From: Dromiciops gliroides
Lineage: Eukaryota > Chordata > Mammalia > Microbiotheria > Microbiotheriidae
Assembly: GCF_019393635.1 (NCBI RefSeq)
Contig: NC_057861.1
Span: 167,874,303-167,938,302, forward strand
DNA: 64,000 bases
Direction of reading: 5' to 3'
The translations under genes and the position numbers were made by a program. Under the pieces are notes generated by a model. It worked only from the letters and a program-made list of their open reading frames with translations. It was not told where the DNA came from and ran no database searches. Positions 1-10,765 of this stretch are shown piece by piece (position 1 is the stretch's first letter; every line of letters begins with the position of its first letter).

Positions 1-194
1 ACTAGGGACAAGTCCTTGTAAAATGGAAGCAACTGAGCAGAGAACAGATTCCATCAATACAAGATGTAGAAAGGATAACAAGGTCTACTCTGGGATTTTC
101 AGTCCTGTTTAGAATAGGAAGGCGTGGCATCAGCAATGTCATTCCTTTCCTGGGACCCTCTCCCTCATCTCCACTTTCTATCTTCCCTGGCTTC

Positions 195-675
195 AGTGTT
201 CAGGGAGGACTAGCACCTCTGGTGTGAGGCCTTGCTGAACCCTTTTCAGGGTTGCTTATTCACCTTTGGTGTGCACCTGTCACCCAACTCTCACCTGTGG
301 TTCCAAGAAGCTATAGCCTGCACAGCAGCCATACTCCAGTAAACTGTCTGCAGATACACTATACCAGGTTGAGGGTAACCAACAGACCTCAAACCCATTG
401 GTGAGTTAGGAGGGGTGTCTTCCTCTGGTTGAATGGGCATCTGAGAACAATTTCTTACAACTTCCATGAAGGCAGCTCAAGCAGGCACTGTGGAGGGCTA
501 AGAGCTTGGTCAGACATGAAAGATGCCAAGGTCATCCATTGCATCCTGGGCCATTGCTAGTCCTGACTTTTGTCCTGCCACTGGACTTTGATGACTCTAG
601 AAGAAAGAATGAGACTGACAACTTTGTGCAACTTTGCCTCACAAATCCAATTTATGCACAAGTCAAGATTTACGT
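195..675 (+). mobile_element. LINE 3' end (family with GGACAAACAAC tail), truncated
   Basis: The segment is closely repeated at 31835-32310, in part at 8585-8722, and inverted at 28360-28440. Shared blocks include CTCTGGTGTGAGG, CAACAGGCCTCAAACC-like and GACTTTGTGCAACT. It ends near an AAATCCAATTTATGCA block that, reversed, lies beside the GTTTGTCCT tail at 32.3 kb. I read it as the 3' untranslated part of a non-LTR retrotransposon. The clade is not settled. Confidence 0.6.
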
Positions 676-699
676 TGCTTGTATCTAGTCGTTTGCATG

Positions 700-815
700 T
701 TGTGTCTTCCATTAGACTGTAAACTCTTTGAGAGTAGGGACTTTTTTTGGGGGGGGGCTTTCTTTGTATCCCTAGCACTTAGCATGGTGTCAGACCTAAG
801 ATACTGGCTTCATTA
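700..815 (+). mobile_element. L2 LINE 3'-end fragment
   Basis: It has the L2 terminal wording: TTAGACTGTAAACTCTTTGA, then a G-rich slip, then TTTGTATCCCTAGCACTTAG. A G-run near 748-757 interrupts it. It is a short old fragment. Confidence 0.6.
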
Positions 816-824
816 GCCACAGTA

Positions 825-1506
825 CTATTTCCAAATGACTGGATTATTTTTAAACAAATAATGGCAAATAGAGACAAACACATAATGGGAAAGACAGTTC
901 ATACATGCTCTGCAACTACCACAGACCTCCTGTACTGGACCACAGTGTTCAACAAAAGGGAAGACTGAGCCATGAATCACACATCCAAATCTAACCATCC
1001 CTGGAAGGTGGACAGAGGACTTTCGAGTCAGCAGCATATGTGAACAAACATCAATATTTTCTAATAGTTGATACTTTGGATTATAGCCTATCCGTGCCAG
1101 TGTACTGTGGGAGTCCTCCACAATGTTCTGGGGGACTGGATTGTTCTTTGGATCTCTTGGCACCGAATGAATGCCAATGGAGTCTACAACCTATCCATTA
1201 GTTCTTCGCTTTTGCTGCACAACTAGCCCCCCTTTTTCTGCTCTTAACTTTTCTTTGATGACATCCTTTGCACCAATTCTGTGAAATTCCCGAGTGTGTT
1301 GAATAAGCATAGGTTGAGATAGGGACAATTTCCAGAATAGAAACTATTCCAAAAAGCTGGTAGGATTTCCTCTCATAATGTGGACCTGACCTGACAGTGT
1401 CTCTAGTGCTGGTGATGGGTTTATTTCTGTACTTTTTTGGTTTCATCTTACCCGATACCCATTCCAATACCAATTGGGAATATTTAAATCTTCCGTAGAT
1501 GTTCAC
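825..1506 (-). other. Unidentified stretch, open on the minus strand in two pieces
   Basis: Two minus-strand open stretches of 102 codons (1506-1198) and 112 codons (1163-825) lie close together in different frames. The first contains the peptide KPKKYRNKPITSTRDTVRSG. I do not recognise a family. Part of the region (about 1135-1345) is repeated at 2530-2735, where the reading frame differs. This suggests a repeat or a decayed retrocopy, not a gene. Confidence 0.25.
1135..1345. repeat. Copy 1 of an unclassified ~210 bp duplicated segment
   Basis: TGTTCTTTGGATCT, GGAGTCTACAA, CACAACTAGCCCC and GTGTTGAATAAGCATAGG occur here in the same order and orientation as at 2530-2735. Small insertions and deletions separate the copies. 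Confidence 0.7.
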
Positions 1507-2529
1507 TTAACATCTGTAGGCAACTGAAAGATGAATAACCAGACACTTCAATCTAGAAGTCACTAGTACTGAATAATGACACAGATTGCTGTGAATTCTC
1601 TCAAGCAGTCAAGACACTGTTTTCCTTATTTTATACTACTCCTTGGGTAGTTTGAATACCAGGGAAGCTGTTGATAGAATGACTTAAAAGAAACTCCTCC
1701 AGTTCTGGGTGATCCTCTTGACATCATCTTTCCTAAGGGGAATATTTTTATCTCGAATAGCGAACTTGAAGCAGTAATTATTTAAGAAATCATAGACTCA
1801 AGAAAGAAGCAGAGAAGGCTTCTATGAAAAGAACCAGTTTTTCTCTTAGTGCACACTTTAATCTTGTCTTGAGCAATATTCTGCCCTTGCAATGATTTTT
1901 TATCCTCTAGAGGGCAGTATCCTTTGAGGTTTGATCCATATATCTGGCAAGGAAGCATGAATGTTCCTATTGAGTTTAAAACCTACAAAGGACCTTTCTA
2001 GGGTTGTCCCCAGAGCTAGACAGATAGAATTTTTTTTTTTTTTTGCTTCACTTCCGCTACATTGTCCTTCACTTATGTGTATTTGCATTCCTGGTTCATT
2101 GCTCTCTCTTCTTTCTTTGGTGAGACTAGCAGACTCAAGGTTTTCTATTCTGTTCATTATTTTTGCTGGGCAGATCATAAATTCCACTCTCATGATTCTC
2201 ATTTCTATTTTAAACCACTCAGGAACAGCATGTTGTGGTTTCCCATTCTCAAATTACACAGGGTTCTCTGTCTTGTCAGGTGTTGGGTAGTTTTCCTTCA
2301 TTTTGCAGTATTTATTCGTTGATGCCTCAACTCGGTTTACTAGCTTTGGAAGCCATATTTCCTTCTGCTGTTAATGCCTTCCTTGTTGATTTATCTGCTT
2401 AGGTTCAAGATCTTTGAATTTTCTTCTTCCTGAAATCTTTGGTAATTTCAGTCTTTATTCCTTCCCCTCCCTTATTTCCGCCTTATTGCTCTGATAAGGG
2501 CTGGATCTCAGTATCTTGGCTTCCTGCCA
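1507..2529. other. No recognisable feature
   Basis: AT-rich unique-looking DNA with a T-run at about 2031-2044. I see no repeat family, convincing open frame or RNA gene. Confidence 0.5.
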
Positions 2530-2735
2530 CACTGTTCTTTGGATCTTGTGGCATTGCATGTTTACCATTGGAGTCTACAATCTCTCCATCAGTTCTTCAC
2601 TTTTGCTACACAACTAGCCCCTCTTTTTCTGGCCCTTTCTTTGACAATATCCTTTATGCCACCTCTGAGTGTGTTGAATAAGCATAGGTTGAGATGGTAA
2701 CAATTTCCATACAGCATCTAGAATAGAAACTATGG
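2530..2735. repeat. Copy 2 of the unclassified ~210 bp duplicated segment
   Basis: This is the direct-orientation partner of 1135-1345, about 1.4 kb away. Shared landmarks are TGTTCTTTGGATCT and TGAATAAGCATAGGTTGAGAT. Confidence 0.7.
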
Positions 2736-3614
2736 TTCATGGTTCACCAGATGAGGTTTCTGCTTGGAGTAACTTTTAGAGGGACAGAACTGGCCCCAGT
2801 TGGATGCTGGGCTCTTTCCCTCAGGCTTAGTGGAGTACCAAATGGTACCTGCCCCTCACACACCCACTGTCTTCTCCTGCTACTCCTGTTCCTCAATTCT
2901 CTGGCTCAGTACCAGTAGTTTAGGGAACTTCCCAGCTGGTGCTATGGGGGCTGGTTTCTGGAATTGGGTCTCTGAGGCTCTGGGAGGAAGGAGGTGTGGC
3001 GATGGGTTTGGGCTCAATTTCAAGGCCAGAAAGGTGTCCTGATTCTTTCTCTGTGTACCTTCATTCTCCTGAATAGACCTACTATAGCACAGAGAGTTGT
3101 GGCTGAGGCACTGGCTGGCTGTTGTGGCCCCCACAAGCTTCAGCTGCCTGGAGCCCAGATCTCCAAGACACTGGAAAGAGGGAGGAAATACCAGGGTGTT
3201 GTGCCTTTATGTCCAGTCCTTGGGTCAGCTAGTAGCCAGGAGTAGCATGGGAGGGGTTGCTGAGTGAGCTCAAGGCAAGCATCAGGTCATGTATGGTTTT
3301 TTCTTACCTTCTGGGGGGATTCTGTGTGTCCTAGATTATGGTGACAGCTGCAGTTGCCTTATCTTTGGTGCATAATTTCTGGTTTGGAGCAGTTTGGGGC
3401 ATCAGAGAAAATGTCTCATCTTCCATCTTGTTGATCGCATGAGTCAGAAGTCCTAGACAGGAAGGATTGTACTGAGCCACAGATGGAGTTGGTTCTGCTC
3501 CTCACCATCACTTTCCAGTAGGCCATTGTCACTGTAATCAGAAGTCTCTAAATCAAATTCTTCCTGCTGTAATTCAAACCACTTGATTATATCCTTAGGA
3601 GAAATCATGAATAG
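2736..3614. other. No recognisable feature
   Basis: Moderately GC-rich unique DNA. Open stretches at 2800-3245 overlap on both strands and show no family resemblance, so I do not call a gene. Confidence 0.5.
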
Positions 3615-3800
3615 GGCTGCATCACAGCAGATTCAAAAGAGCACTATCAGAGGACCTGGGTTTGAATCCTCCCTCAAACACTTAATATTTGTGTGACTTT
3701 GGATAAAATAATTTACTCTCAGGCCTCAGTTTCCTTGAATATATAATAAAGGGGTTAGTTTAGATAAAGGGTTTGAAGGCTCCTTATAGTTCTAGAGCTA
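3615..3800 (+). mobile_element. MIR-type SINE
   Basis: The MIR order is present: GAGGACCTGGGTTTGAATCC (B-box part), then TTGTGTGACTTTGGATAAA, then CTCAGTTTCCTTG. It is diverged and old. Confidence 0.7.
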
Positions 3801-5821
3801 CATCTTATGACCTCAAGACCTTCCAGAGTGGAAATAGTTTCATTCTTTCTCTTTGTATTTCTATTATCTAGCACAGTGCTTGGTGTTATTTCTTTGATGA
3901 ATCTTCCATATGATAATTTTTTTAAAAATTGAAGCTTTAGTCTCCTCATCCGTCTTTGTTCCCAACTGAAACAAGTTTGGCTAGGAGTTTGCCTAGGGCC
4001 TTGTTTTTTTTTTTAAACTTTTAGTTATTTTCATGGGTTTCATAATATCTCATTTAAGTTATGAAGTTAATAATTACACTAATCTGAGACTGCTGAATAT
4101 AATGAAAATGAACTTGGAATTCTTTCTACCTGTTAAATGACTTCATGTAGAATTCTTGACCAAAAGGTGTGGGAAGAAGATAAATTCTATTTAAAAAAAA
4201 AGAAAAAACTCAAATTATACTGTGCAATCAGTGAGTTATAGGAGGATATGGACAAGGATGCTGCAGGATGGTCAGGCATGGATGGGTTATTGATGGTATA
4301 CTCTGTTGAAGGAAATTGATGAAGATGAAATCCAGGTCCACTGAAGCATTTGAATACTCCGAGTCCAGTGTCTCAAAGAATTCCTTGAAGAGAGTTCTTT
4401 CCCTTCCCTTTAAGGGAGTTTATTCTTTCTTTTCCTTCCTTGACCTTTTAAAGCCCCCAAACATACACACTTCATTCCAGTATTTCTTATACCTAAGGCA
4501 AGAGACTGCAAAACAATCAGAGGAGAGAAAGTACTTTTGTCTATCCTTATTGACCTTTTGCAGAATTGCCATTTCAATTTCCAAGAACTCCATTTCAGGA
4601 GACTATAAGTAGCAAAAGACATAAAATTTCTGACCTAATTTGTTTAAAGACATAGTAGACATAAAGATGTTACTATGGGACGAAGTTGGGTTTTTTTTTT
4701 TTGAAACAATAAATTTCTTAATTAAATGAGATAGCTTGTACAACTCTGTAAATGTTAAAGTGCTGTGTAAATGTTAGCATTTGTTAAATGGCCGGGTTTT
4801 CCTGCAGCATTTAGGCTTCCTTTTGTATTTTCAGTTTTGACTTCATTTCTAAGAACATCCTTAATGAAGAGGAAGCTATTGAGGGAGTTGTTTTTGAAAT
4901 TGTGTTGGATAGATTTGGGAAGCACAAGCTGTAAAAGTGCCGTGTTGCTTGGGACTGCTAAAATGTGCCTGAACTACTGTTTTAACTGCATTTTCCATTG
5001 TATTTCAATTGCATGAATACATGTGAGCAACAGATTGCTTTCTCTTAGGATCAAATGAGCAACCACTTAAGTGAGAGAAAATTGGCTAGAATTTGACAAT
5101 CTAGAATCCCAGAGCCTGCTTGCCCACATGCTTTGTGATTTGGGGGCCATCTGGAAGGCATAATTATCTCCCTAAATATTCTCCCTACCTAGGCTGTATT
5201 TTAACATTTGAGAAAGAATTCTTCTGTCACATAATGGGAAAATCCAAAGAATTCAGCAGGTCTGGGGTTTGGAGGACTTTCAGAAAACTATATGGTTGAG
5301 ACCCAAGCCAGCCCTGCTACTGAGCCAGAGATGTGGGAGGAGTGTGCCTGGTTTAAGAAATCACTCCCTATTTCACTCACCAACTTGTGAGGCCAGACTG
5401 AGCTGGGATTGGCCCTACAATTAAGAAGAGCACACCCAGAAGTTTCTGGGACCTAAGTAGACATCAACTTCCCAGTCTGGGTGGAAGGTAGCAGTTGACT
5501 GCTACTCTTGCCTTTTGAATGTTCACTGGGGAGGGAAGGGGATGGCTGAGGTTGTGCAACTGAGTTTCTTGTGAGGCCCTGTTAAAGGTCTCTAGGTACA
5601 AAGATCAACCAGAGACCAGGGATTCCCACATAGGACTACTGAAAAGCTAGGACAAACAACTTCTTTAAGCACAGTCTTCCCATTCAGAGACAAGACCAGT
5701 TACCCACCTTCCTTCTATCAAGCCATATAACTTCTTCAGCCGCTGTGTTGGTCATGTAGTCATCAGGTGGTCACTGACCCAATTATTTCCCTGGAAATAA
5801 CTTCCTCACTTTCTCAATGGA
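3801..5821. other. Mostly unique DNA with a small L2-like scrap
   Basis: An L2-like terminal phrase (TTTGTATTTCTATTATCTAGCA) lies at 3858-3880. The rest is AT-rich unique sequence without a convincing gene or repeat. Confidence 0.4.
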
Positions 5822-5935
5822 TTGTTGTTCGGTCATTAGTCACGTTTGACTCCGTCACCCTGGGGACCATAATATGCCAATATTGTCCATAGGGTTTTCT
5901 TGGCAAAGACCCTGGAGTGGTTTTGCTATCTGATT
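5822..5935 (-). mobile_element. RTE-tail SINE or RTE LINE 3' fragment
   Basis: It begins ATTGTTGTTCGGTCATTAGT and continues through TTTTCTTGGCAAAGACC and CTGGAGTGG. These are the inverted tail blocks shared by the RTE LINE end at 61990 and the RTE-tail SINEs. The tRNA-like head is missing. Confidence 0.65.
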
Positions 5936-6124
5936 CTCCAACGGATTCCTTCTGGATAGATTAGGGAAAGGGCAACAGAGTATGTGATTCTTTTGAATTC
6001 TGATCAGCCAGTGAAAAAGCCACCCTCACTAAAATATCAGGAAACAGACTCTGGATAATTAGATTTCTCTAGTGTTTGCCTAAAATATTCTTGGCTCTTT
6101 GTGGGCTTTTCCCTTGTGAATCTG

Positions 6125-6427
6125 AAATCATAGGATCATTGATTTGGAACTAGAAGGAAACTTTTTTTTTTAATAAACCCCCATTTTTTTTTTTTTTTGC
6201 AGGGCAATGAGGGTTAAGTGACTTGCCTAGACACAGCTAATAAGTGTCAAATGTCTGAGGCTGGATTTGAACTCAGGTCCTCCTGGATCCAGGGCTGGTG
6301 CTTTATCTACTGTGCCACCTAGCTTTCCCTAGAAGGAAACTTTGAGGTCATCTACTCTAACTCTCTCATCTTATGGAGGAGAAAAATGAGACACAGATGA
6401 AGAAATTGAGTTTCCCTAGGTCAGGGA
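6125..6427. mobile_element. Old MIR-like SINE split by a younger SINE
   Basis: AATCATAGGATCATTGATTT, GAGGTCATCTACTCTAAC and ATGAGACACAGATG flank the insertion at 6162-6329. They match the common mammalian phrase about a flagged B-box-less MIR relative. Family placement is tentative. Confidence 0.45.
6162..6329 (-). mobile_element. A-tail tRNA SINE (WSINE1/Mar1 type)
   Basis: On the minus strand it runs from a tRNA-like head at 6329 to a poly-A (poly-T here) at 6185-6198. An 11-bp target duplication TAGAAGGAAAC sits at 6151-6161 and 6330-6340. Confidence 0.9.
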
Positions 6428-6569
6428 TTTTTTTTTTTTGGAGGGGCAATAAGGGTTAAGTGACTTGCCCAGGGTCACACAGCTAGTAAATGCCAAGTGT
6501 CTGAGGCCAGATTTGAACTCATGTCCTCCTGAATCCAGGACCAGTGCTTTATCCCCACCTAGCTGCCCC
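6428..6569 (-). mobile_element. A-tail tRNA SINE
   Basis: The tail Ts start at 6428 and the head ends at 6569. The flanks TAGGTCAGGGA (6417-6427) and TAGGTCAAGGA (6570-6580) form an 11-bp target duplication with one mismatch. The head has lost a few bases around ATCCCCACC. Confidence 0.9.
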
Positions 6570-6579
6570 TAGGTCAAGG

Positions 6580-6770
6580 ATTCTTAAATGGGTCACAGAC
6601 CCCTTTGGTAACCTGGAAAAACCTTTCTAGAACAATGTTTTTAAATGCATAAAATAATATTCTAAAGGAAACAAATTATATTGAAATACAGTTATGAAAA
6701 TATTTTAAAAATACAAATTCATAGACCTTAGGTTAAGACACCCCCCCCAGCCCCCCACCCCCCACCCTAG
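6580..6770. mobile_element. Possible hAT-like remnant
   Basis: TTCTTAAATGGGTCACAGACCCC resembles the ends of the hAT-type elements at 12.3 and 29.2 kb. An AT-rich body follows. The far end is unclear, so this is a weak call. Confidence 0.25.
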
Positions 6771-7144
6771 GTAAAAAATGCCCAGTCTTAAATCCAGGAT
6801 ACTTGACTCCATATCCAAAATTATGTCCTGTGTACTAGATGGCCTGGGGTGGAATGCTGTCTTCCATAGGTGGTGAGGGCAAGAGGAGCAAGAGTAGTAA
6901 GATGTAAAGAAGAGGGGATTTTGTTAGAGGGTGGGGAGACAGTCCTCCCATGGAGATCATCATAGGAAAACTGGCCCAGAGGAAACTGGGCCCCAGTGAA
7001 GTAAGGGAGCCAACCCTGTGATTGTAGTAAGGGGTAACAACAAAACAACATGAATGTTCATACAGAAGAGATGACCCCAGAAATTAAAAGCCATACCTGG
7101 GATCTAGGATGGTAAAACAATAAACAAAAAGGAAAAACAAAATC

Positions 7145-7580
7145 CAGAGCAAGTATCTAGGAGAAGAAAAGGCAGCTTGGTGATGTGGAAAGAACAATGG
7201 ATTTGGAGTCTGAGGTCAGTGACATCTAACACTTCATGACCCATTTGGGTTTTTCTTGACAAATATGCTGAAGTGCTTTACCATTTCCTCCTCCTGCTCC
7301 TTTTACAGATGAGGAACTGAGGCAGACAGGGTTAAGTGACTTGCCCAGGGTCACACAGCTAGTAAGTGTCTGAGGCCAGATTTGAACTCAGGAAGATGAG
7401 TCTAACTGTAGGCTTGGCATTCCATCAGTGCATCAGTGGGCCATCTAGCTACCCAGAATCTGAGGACCTAGGTTAAAATCCTAGCTCTTCCACTTCCACT
7501 GTGTGACCTTGAAAAAGTAATTTAAGCTCTGTGTGATGTTTCCTCATCTTTAAAATGGGGGAGTAAGAACTAGGTATTTA
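7145..7580 (+). mobile_element. MIR-type SINE, split by an RTE-tail SINE
   Basis: The left part is AATGGATTTGGAGTCTGAGG. The right part is GACCTAGGTTAAAATCCTAG followed by TGTGTGACCTTGAAAAAG and CATCTTTAAAATGGGG. The two halves are continuous MIR once 7210-7461 is removed. Confidence 0.75.
7210..7461 (-). mobile_element. RTE-tail tRNA SINE
   Basis: On the minus strand there is a tRNA-like head at 7461 and a middle with CAGATGAGGAACTGAGGCAG. The inverted RTE-type tail (TTTTTCTTGACAAATATG) lies on the left. It is inserted in the MIR at a TCTGAGG target. Confidence 0.8.
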
Positions 7581-8344
7581 ATAGTAGATTTCTTCCAACT
7601 TTTTCAAAGGAGAAAGCTGAGTATTTGTCTTGTTGGTGAGGTAATTGAGCAGCCTCTATTTTCCAAACTAAAGGTGGACTTCACTCCTAGCTGCGGGAGC
7701 ATTCTTGTGGTTGACCATTCTCCCTCTCCTCCCTTCTGCCAGTCCTGAACGCTAATCAATAGGAGAACAGCTAGAAGACTGTTTGCCAAGGTTCACTTTT
7801 CCTTTTGGGAAGAGAATGAGACTTGGCCTGTTTAGGGAGTGCTTTGGGATCCTGGAGTCTGGGTAATGGGTGGGGCTCCTGTTTCGGCTGACTGGGATGC
7901 CTGAGGCACTGTGTGCAGCTGGCTGCAGCTGAAATCATCACCCACAAGCTCCCCAGCAGCTGCTCTGCAATGGAAGAAGTATGTGTCTCAAAATAATAAT
8001 GCCTAATGAAGACAGAGGAGAGGGCAGGCTGGCTGACGGGGCTGAGCGTGAATGGGGGTGGGAACTCAATTCAGTTGTTCCCAGTGGCTCCTAGGAATGT
8101 TGATGGGCCAGTGCCAGCCTATGGCTTTTCCTATGAGAGAAGGGCATTGCAACAAGCCCTGGCAAGCTCGGGGTTGCCCACTACGTGGGTAGGTGTTGGG
8201 GTATGATGAAGTCAGTTTGTTCTTGGACTTGGCAGTCTGGCCATTGTCTGCTTCAGAACAACTCCATGAAGTCTCTAACATTTTTTTCAGAGACTAGAGA
8301 TACTTTTGTTCATACTGTTGCCTCCACGTGGGGATTAATACTAT
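7581..8344. other. Unique DNA with an E-box cluster
   Basis: No repeat or gene was recognised. Three CAGCTG motifs lie at 7916-7921, 7926-7931 and 7957-7962. Open frames at 8006-8281 overlap on opposite strands and have no recognisable family. Confidence 0.35.
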
Positions 8345-8575
8345 GAATAAGTAACATTTACATAGCACTTGAAGGTTTGCTTCACAGAATCTCACTTGAA
8401 CCTCACAACTCTAGGAGAGAGATGCTATTATCATCTCAATTTTTCAGATGAGGAAACTGAGGCAGACAGAAGTTAAATAACTTGCACAGGATCACCCAGC
8501 TAGTGTCTGAAGCTGAATTTGAATTCGGGTCTTCCTGATGCCAGGTATGATGCTCTTTCAACTGTAGTACCCATA
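8345..8575 (-). mobile_element. MIR/Ther-type SINE
   Basis: ACATTTACATAGCACTTGAA, then TTTCAGATGAGGAAACTGAG, then TGCACAGGATCACCCAGCTA and TCTTCCTGATGCCAGG. This is the inverted MIR order. Confidence 0.8.
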
Positions 8576-8584
8576 TGGTCTGGG

Positions 8585-8722
8585 TGTCAGGGTGTCAGGG
8601 AAGATTAGTATCTCTGGTGTGAGGGCTGTTGAGCCCCTTTCAGGGCTGCTTCCCATCTTTGGTGTCCACCTGTCACCCAGCTCTCACATGTAGCTTTAAA
8701 AAGCTACAGCCACACCCTGGTA
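8585..8722 (+). mobile_element. LINE 3'-region fragment, same family as 195-675
   Basis: TCTCTGGTGTGAGGGCTGTT through AAGCTACAGCCACACCCTGG matches the copies at 0.2 and 31.9 kb. Confidence 0.6.
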
Positions 8723-9125
8723 AAATTTGTATGAGCAGGGGCAGCTAGGTGGCATAGTGGATAAAACCCTGGCCCTGGATTCAAGAGGACCTGAGTTCAA
8801 ATCTGATCTCAGACACTTGACACTTACTAGTTGTGTGTGACCCTGGGCAAGTCACTTAACCCTCATTGACCTGAACACCCCCCCCCCCCAACCAACAACA
8901 ACAAAAACAAAAACAACCAAACATGTATGAGCAAAGCAGAATTGCAGTAGCTCAAAAGAAACTTGAGATGCACAAATCTAGAGACATCTCTACTCTTCGT
9001 GCCCAACCGGTGGCAGAGCCTTCTGACCTCCTATTGGTCTGATGAGCCACAGTCAGACACACTGTACCTTGACTCCAACATAGTAATATTTTTTTGTTCT
9101 CGTCCGGAATGGACAACAACCAACC
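8723..9125 (+). mobile_element. LINE 3' end with ORF2 C-terminal remnant, split by a SINE
   Basis: Outside the SINE (8738-8923) the sequence AGCAGAATTGCAGTAGCTCA and the block GTCAGACACACTGTACC match, in reverse, the minus-strand LINE end at 22498-22700. The end ATGGACAACAACCAACC is the expected 3' terminus. Confidence 0.65.
8738..8923 (+). mobile_element. A-tail tRNA SINE
   Basis: The head starts GGGGCAGCTAGGTGGCATAG. The tail is a C-run, then a CAA-rich stretch. A 10-bp target duplication TGTATGAGCA lies at 8728-8737 and 8924-8933. Confidence 0.9.
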
Positions 9126-9394
9126 CAGCTGCCCCGTATGGGGACTGAACCTGTGATTTAAATTGAATAAGGAATTCCCTGAGAAGGAATTTCCTGTCAA
9201 TGCAGATGGCCACCTCTGCACTTTATAGGTTTAAAACATAACTTGGGCCATTTGAGAGTTTAAGTGACCTGCTCAAAGAACAAGTATTAATCAGGAGGAG
9301 GACTGGAATCTCAATCTTCTAGGCTCTAAGACCAGATCTCTATCCACTTCACTGGGCATTGTTAAAACAATTGGAAAGGGAGGTATATGATGTA
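9126..9394. other. No recognisable feature
   Basis: Short unique stretch. A MIR-like scrap near 9250-9340 (ATCAGGAGGAGGACTGGAAT) is too weak to call. Confidence 0.3.
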
Positions 9395-9545
9395 ATAAAC
9401 ACTTTTATTATGGTTTTGAGTTCCAATTTTTATCCCTCCTTCCCCCTCTCCCCTCCCCCCTCCCTGAGTCGGCAAGCAATCAGATATGGGTTATACATGT
9501 ATGATTATGTAAAACATTACCATATTTGTCAAAACGGGGAGTATA
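9395..9545 (-). mobile_element. L1 3' UTR fragment
   Basis: TTTGAGTTCCAATTTTTATC, a C-rich run, then GGCAAGCAATCAGATATGGG. This is the inverse of the L1 end at 45660-45770. Confidence 0.75.
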
Positions 9546-9800
9546 TGAGCCCACCCTCCCTATGGTGGCCATTTATGGGCTTGCTTCCAACACAGTCACA
9601 CCTACTCATCTCTCAACATTCCTCTACTGACTCTACCCCCCTCTCCTACTGTATTAGCTCCCAACCTCCCCCCATCAGAGCCAGGTGTTAGCTCCCCAGG
9701 GCAGTTATGACCTAACCCCTGCCGAGTACCCAGAGCAGGTGACATCAGGAAAATCCCCCTCCTATTTCAGAAACCCACACCTTTGCCCCAGAGTAATGAA
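9546..9800 (-). repeat. Unclassified repeat C, copy 1
   Basis: Its reverse complement matches 39120-39400. Shared blocks are GGGGGATTTTCC, GGTTATAACTGCC/GGTCATAACTGCC, GGGAGCTAAT and GTGTTGGAA. The family is unknown; an LTR piece is possible. Confidence 0.55.
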
Positions 9801-9814
9801 TGAACGAGTGAATG

Positions 9815-9902
9815 TGAGTAAATGAAAAAGTATATGTTAAATGCTATATGCTGAGCACTGTGCTAAGATCTGGATACACAAATAGTTAAATAAGATGGTC
9901 TC
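9815..9902 (-). mobile_element. L2/MIR 3'-end fragment
   Basis: TATGCTGAGCACTGTGCTAA followed by GGATACACAAA is the inverted L2 terminal phrase. It is cut by the SINE that follows. Confidence 0.55.
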
Positions 9903-10058
9903 GGGGCAGCTAGATGGTGAAGCAGATAGAGCACCGGCCCTGGAGTCAGGAGTTCAAATCCGGCCTCAGACACTTAACACTTACTGGCTGTGTGACCCTG
10001 GGTAAGTCACTTAACCCCAATTGCCTCACCAAAAAACAAACAAAACAAAACAAAACAT
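9903..10058 (+). mobile_element. A-tail tRNA SINE, young-looking
   Basis: The full head-to-tail copy ends in a CAAAA-rich tail. A perfect 15-bp target duplication AAATAAGATGGTCTC lies at 9888-9902 and 10059-10073. Confidence 0.95.
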
Positions 10059-10073
10059 AAATAAGATGGTCTC

Positions 10074-10499
10074 TAATGGGGGAGGCAATTCACATGAGAC
10101 TTTTCAGGTGTAAGTCAGATGCAAAGTCCCCAATGGTTCTTGAGGTACTACAGCAAAGGGGATGCTGAAGCATTTTAAAAATATCATTTTCCTTATTAAA
10201 GTCATTTCAGTTTTTGACATTGAAACATTTGACAGTGCTAAGGACTCTAGTGGACAGAAGTTTCCTTTCTGGATCTCTAGTAGTGAGGAGGGCTCTTGAG
10301 GAAGAGGGAGCTGCGGAACCTGCAGAGGTGGTTGCCAGACCTCCCCAAGGGTCACCTCATGGCTGTAGTAATTGCCCTTCAGAAGGCAGACTCTTTGATC
10401 CGGGGTAGTGACTGATGAGTAAGAGCCCTTCCTCCCCCATTTTTATTTTGGTGGGAAAGAATGATTCACATAGGATGAGGAGACTTGGTTGGGTGATTA
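10074..10499. other. No recognisable feature
   Basis: Unique sequence. Opposing open frames of 64-83 codons overlap each other and show no family. Confidence 0.4.
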
Positions 10500-10765
10500 C
10501 AACAGATTGCAGACCTCATTATGTTACAGTGTCCCCCAAACACACCTCTCTTCCAAACTTCCTTATTACCACTCAGGGCATCACCATCCTTCCAGTCACT
10601 CAGGTTCACAACTCAGGTGTCATCTTTTATTCTAATATACTGTCAATTGCCAAATCTCATTTCTACCCCCACATTTCTTGGATCAGTCTCTTCTCTTACT
10701 CACATAGCCATCACCTTAGTTCAGGCTCCCATCACCTCTCACCTGGACAATTGCAATAGATTCCT
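10500..10765 (+). mobile_element. L2 LINE, left part of a split copy
   Basis: ATCACCTCTCACCTGGACAA and the sequence leading to GCAATAGATTCC match the L2 phrase for 'one amplifies a Leu-Asp-Tyr-Cys-Asn-Ser' coding stretch. The element resumes at 12926 after the REEP6 retrocopy. Confidence 0.75.
10753..10765. repeat. Left target duplication of the REEP6 retrocopy
   Basis: GCAATAGATTCCT here pairs with GCAATAGACTCCT at 12913-12925 (one mismatch in 13). The two L2 halves join cleanly across it. Confidence 0.9.
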
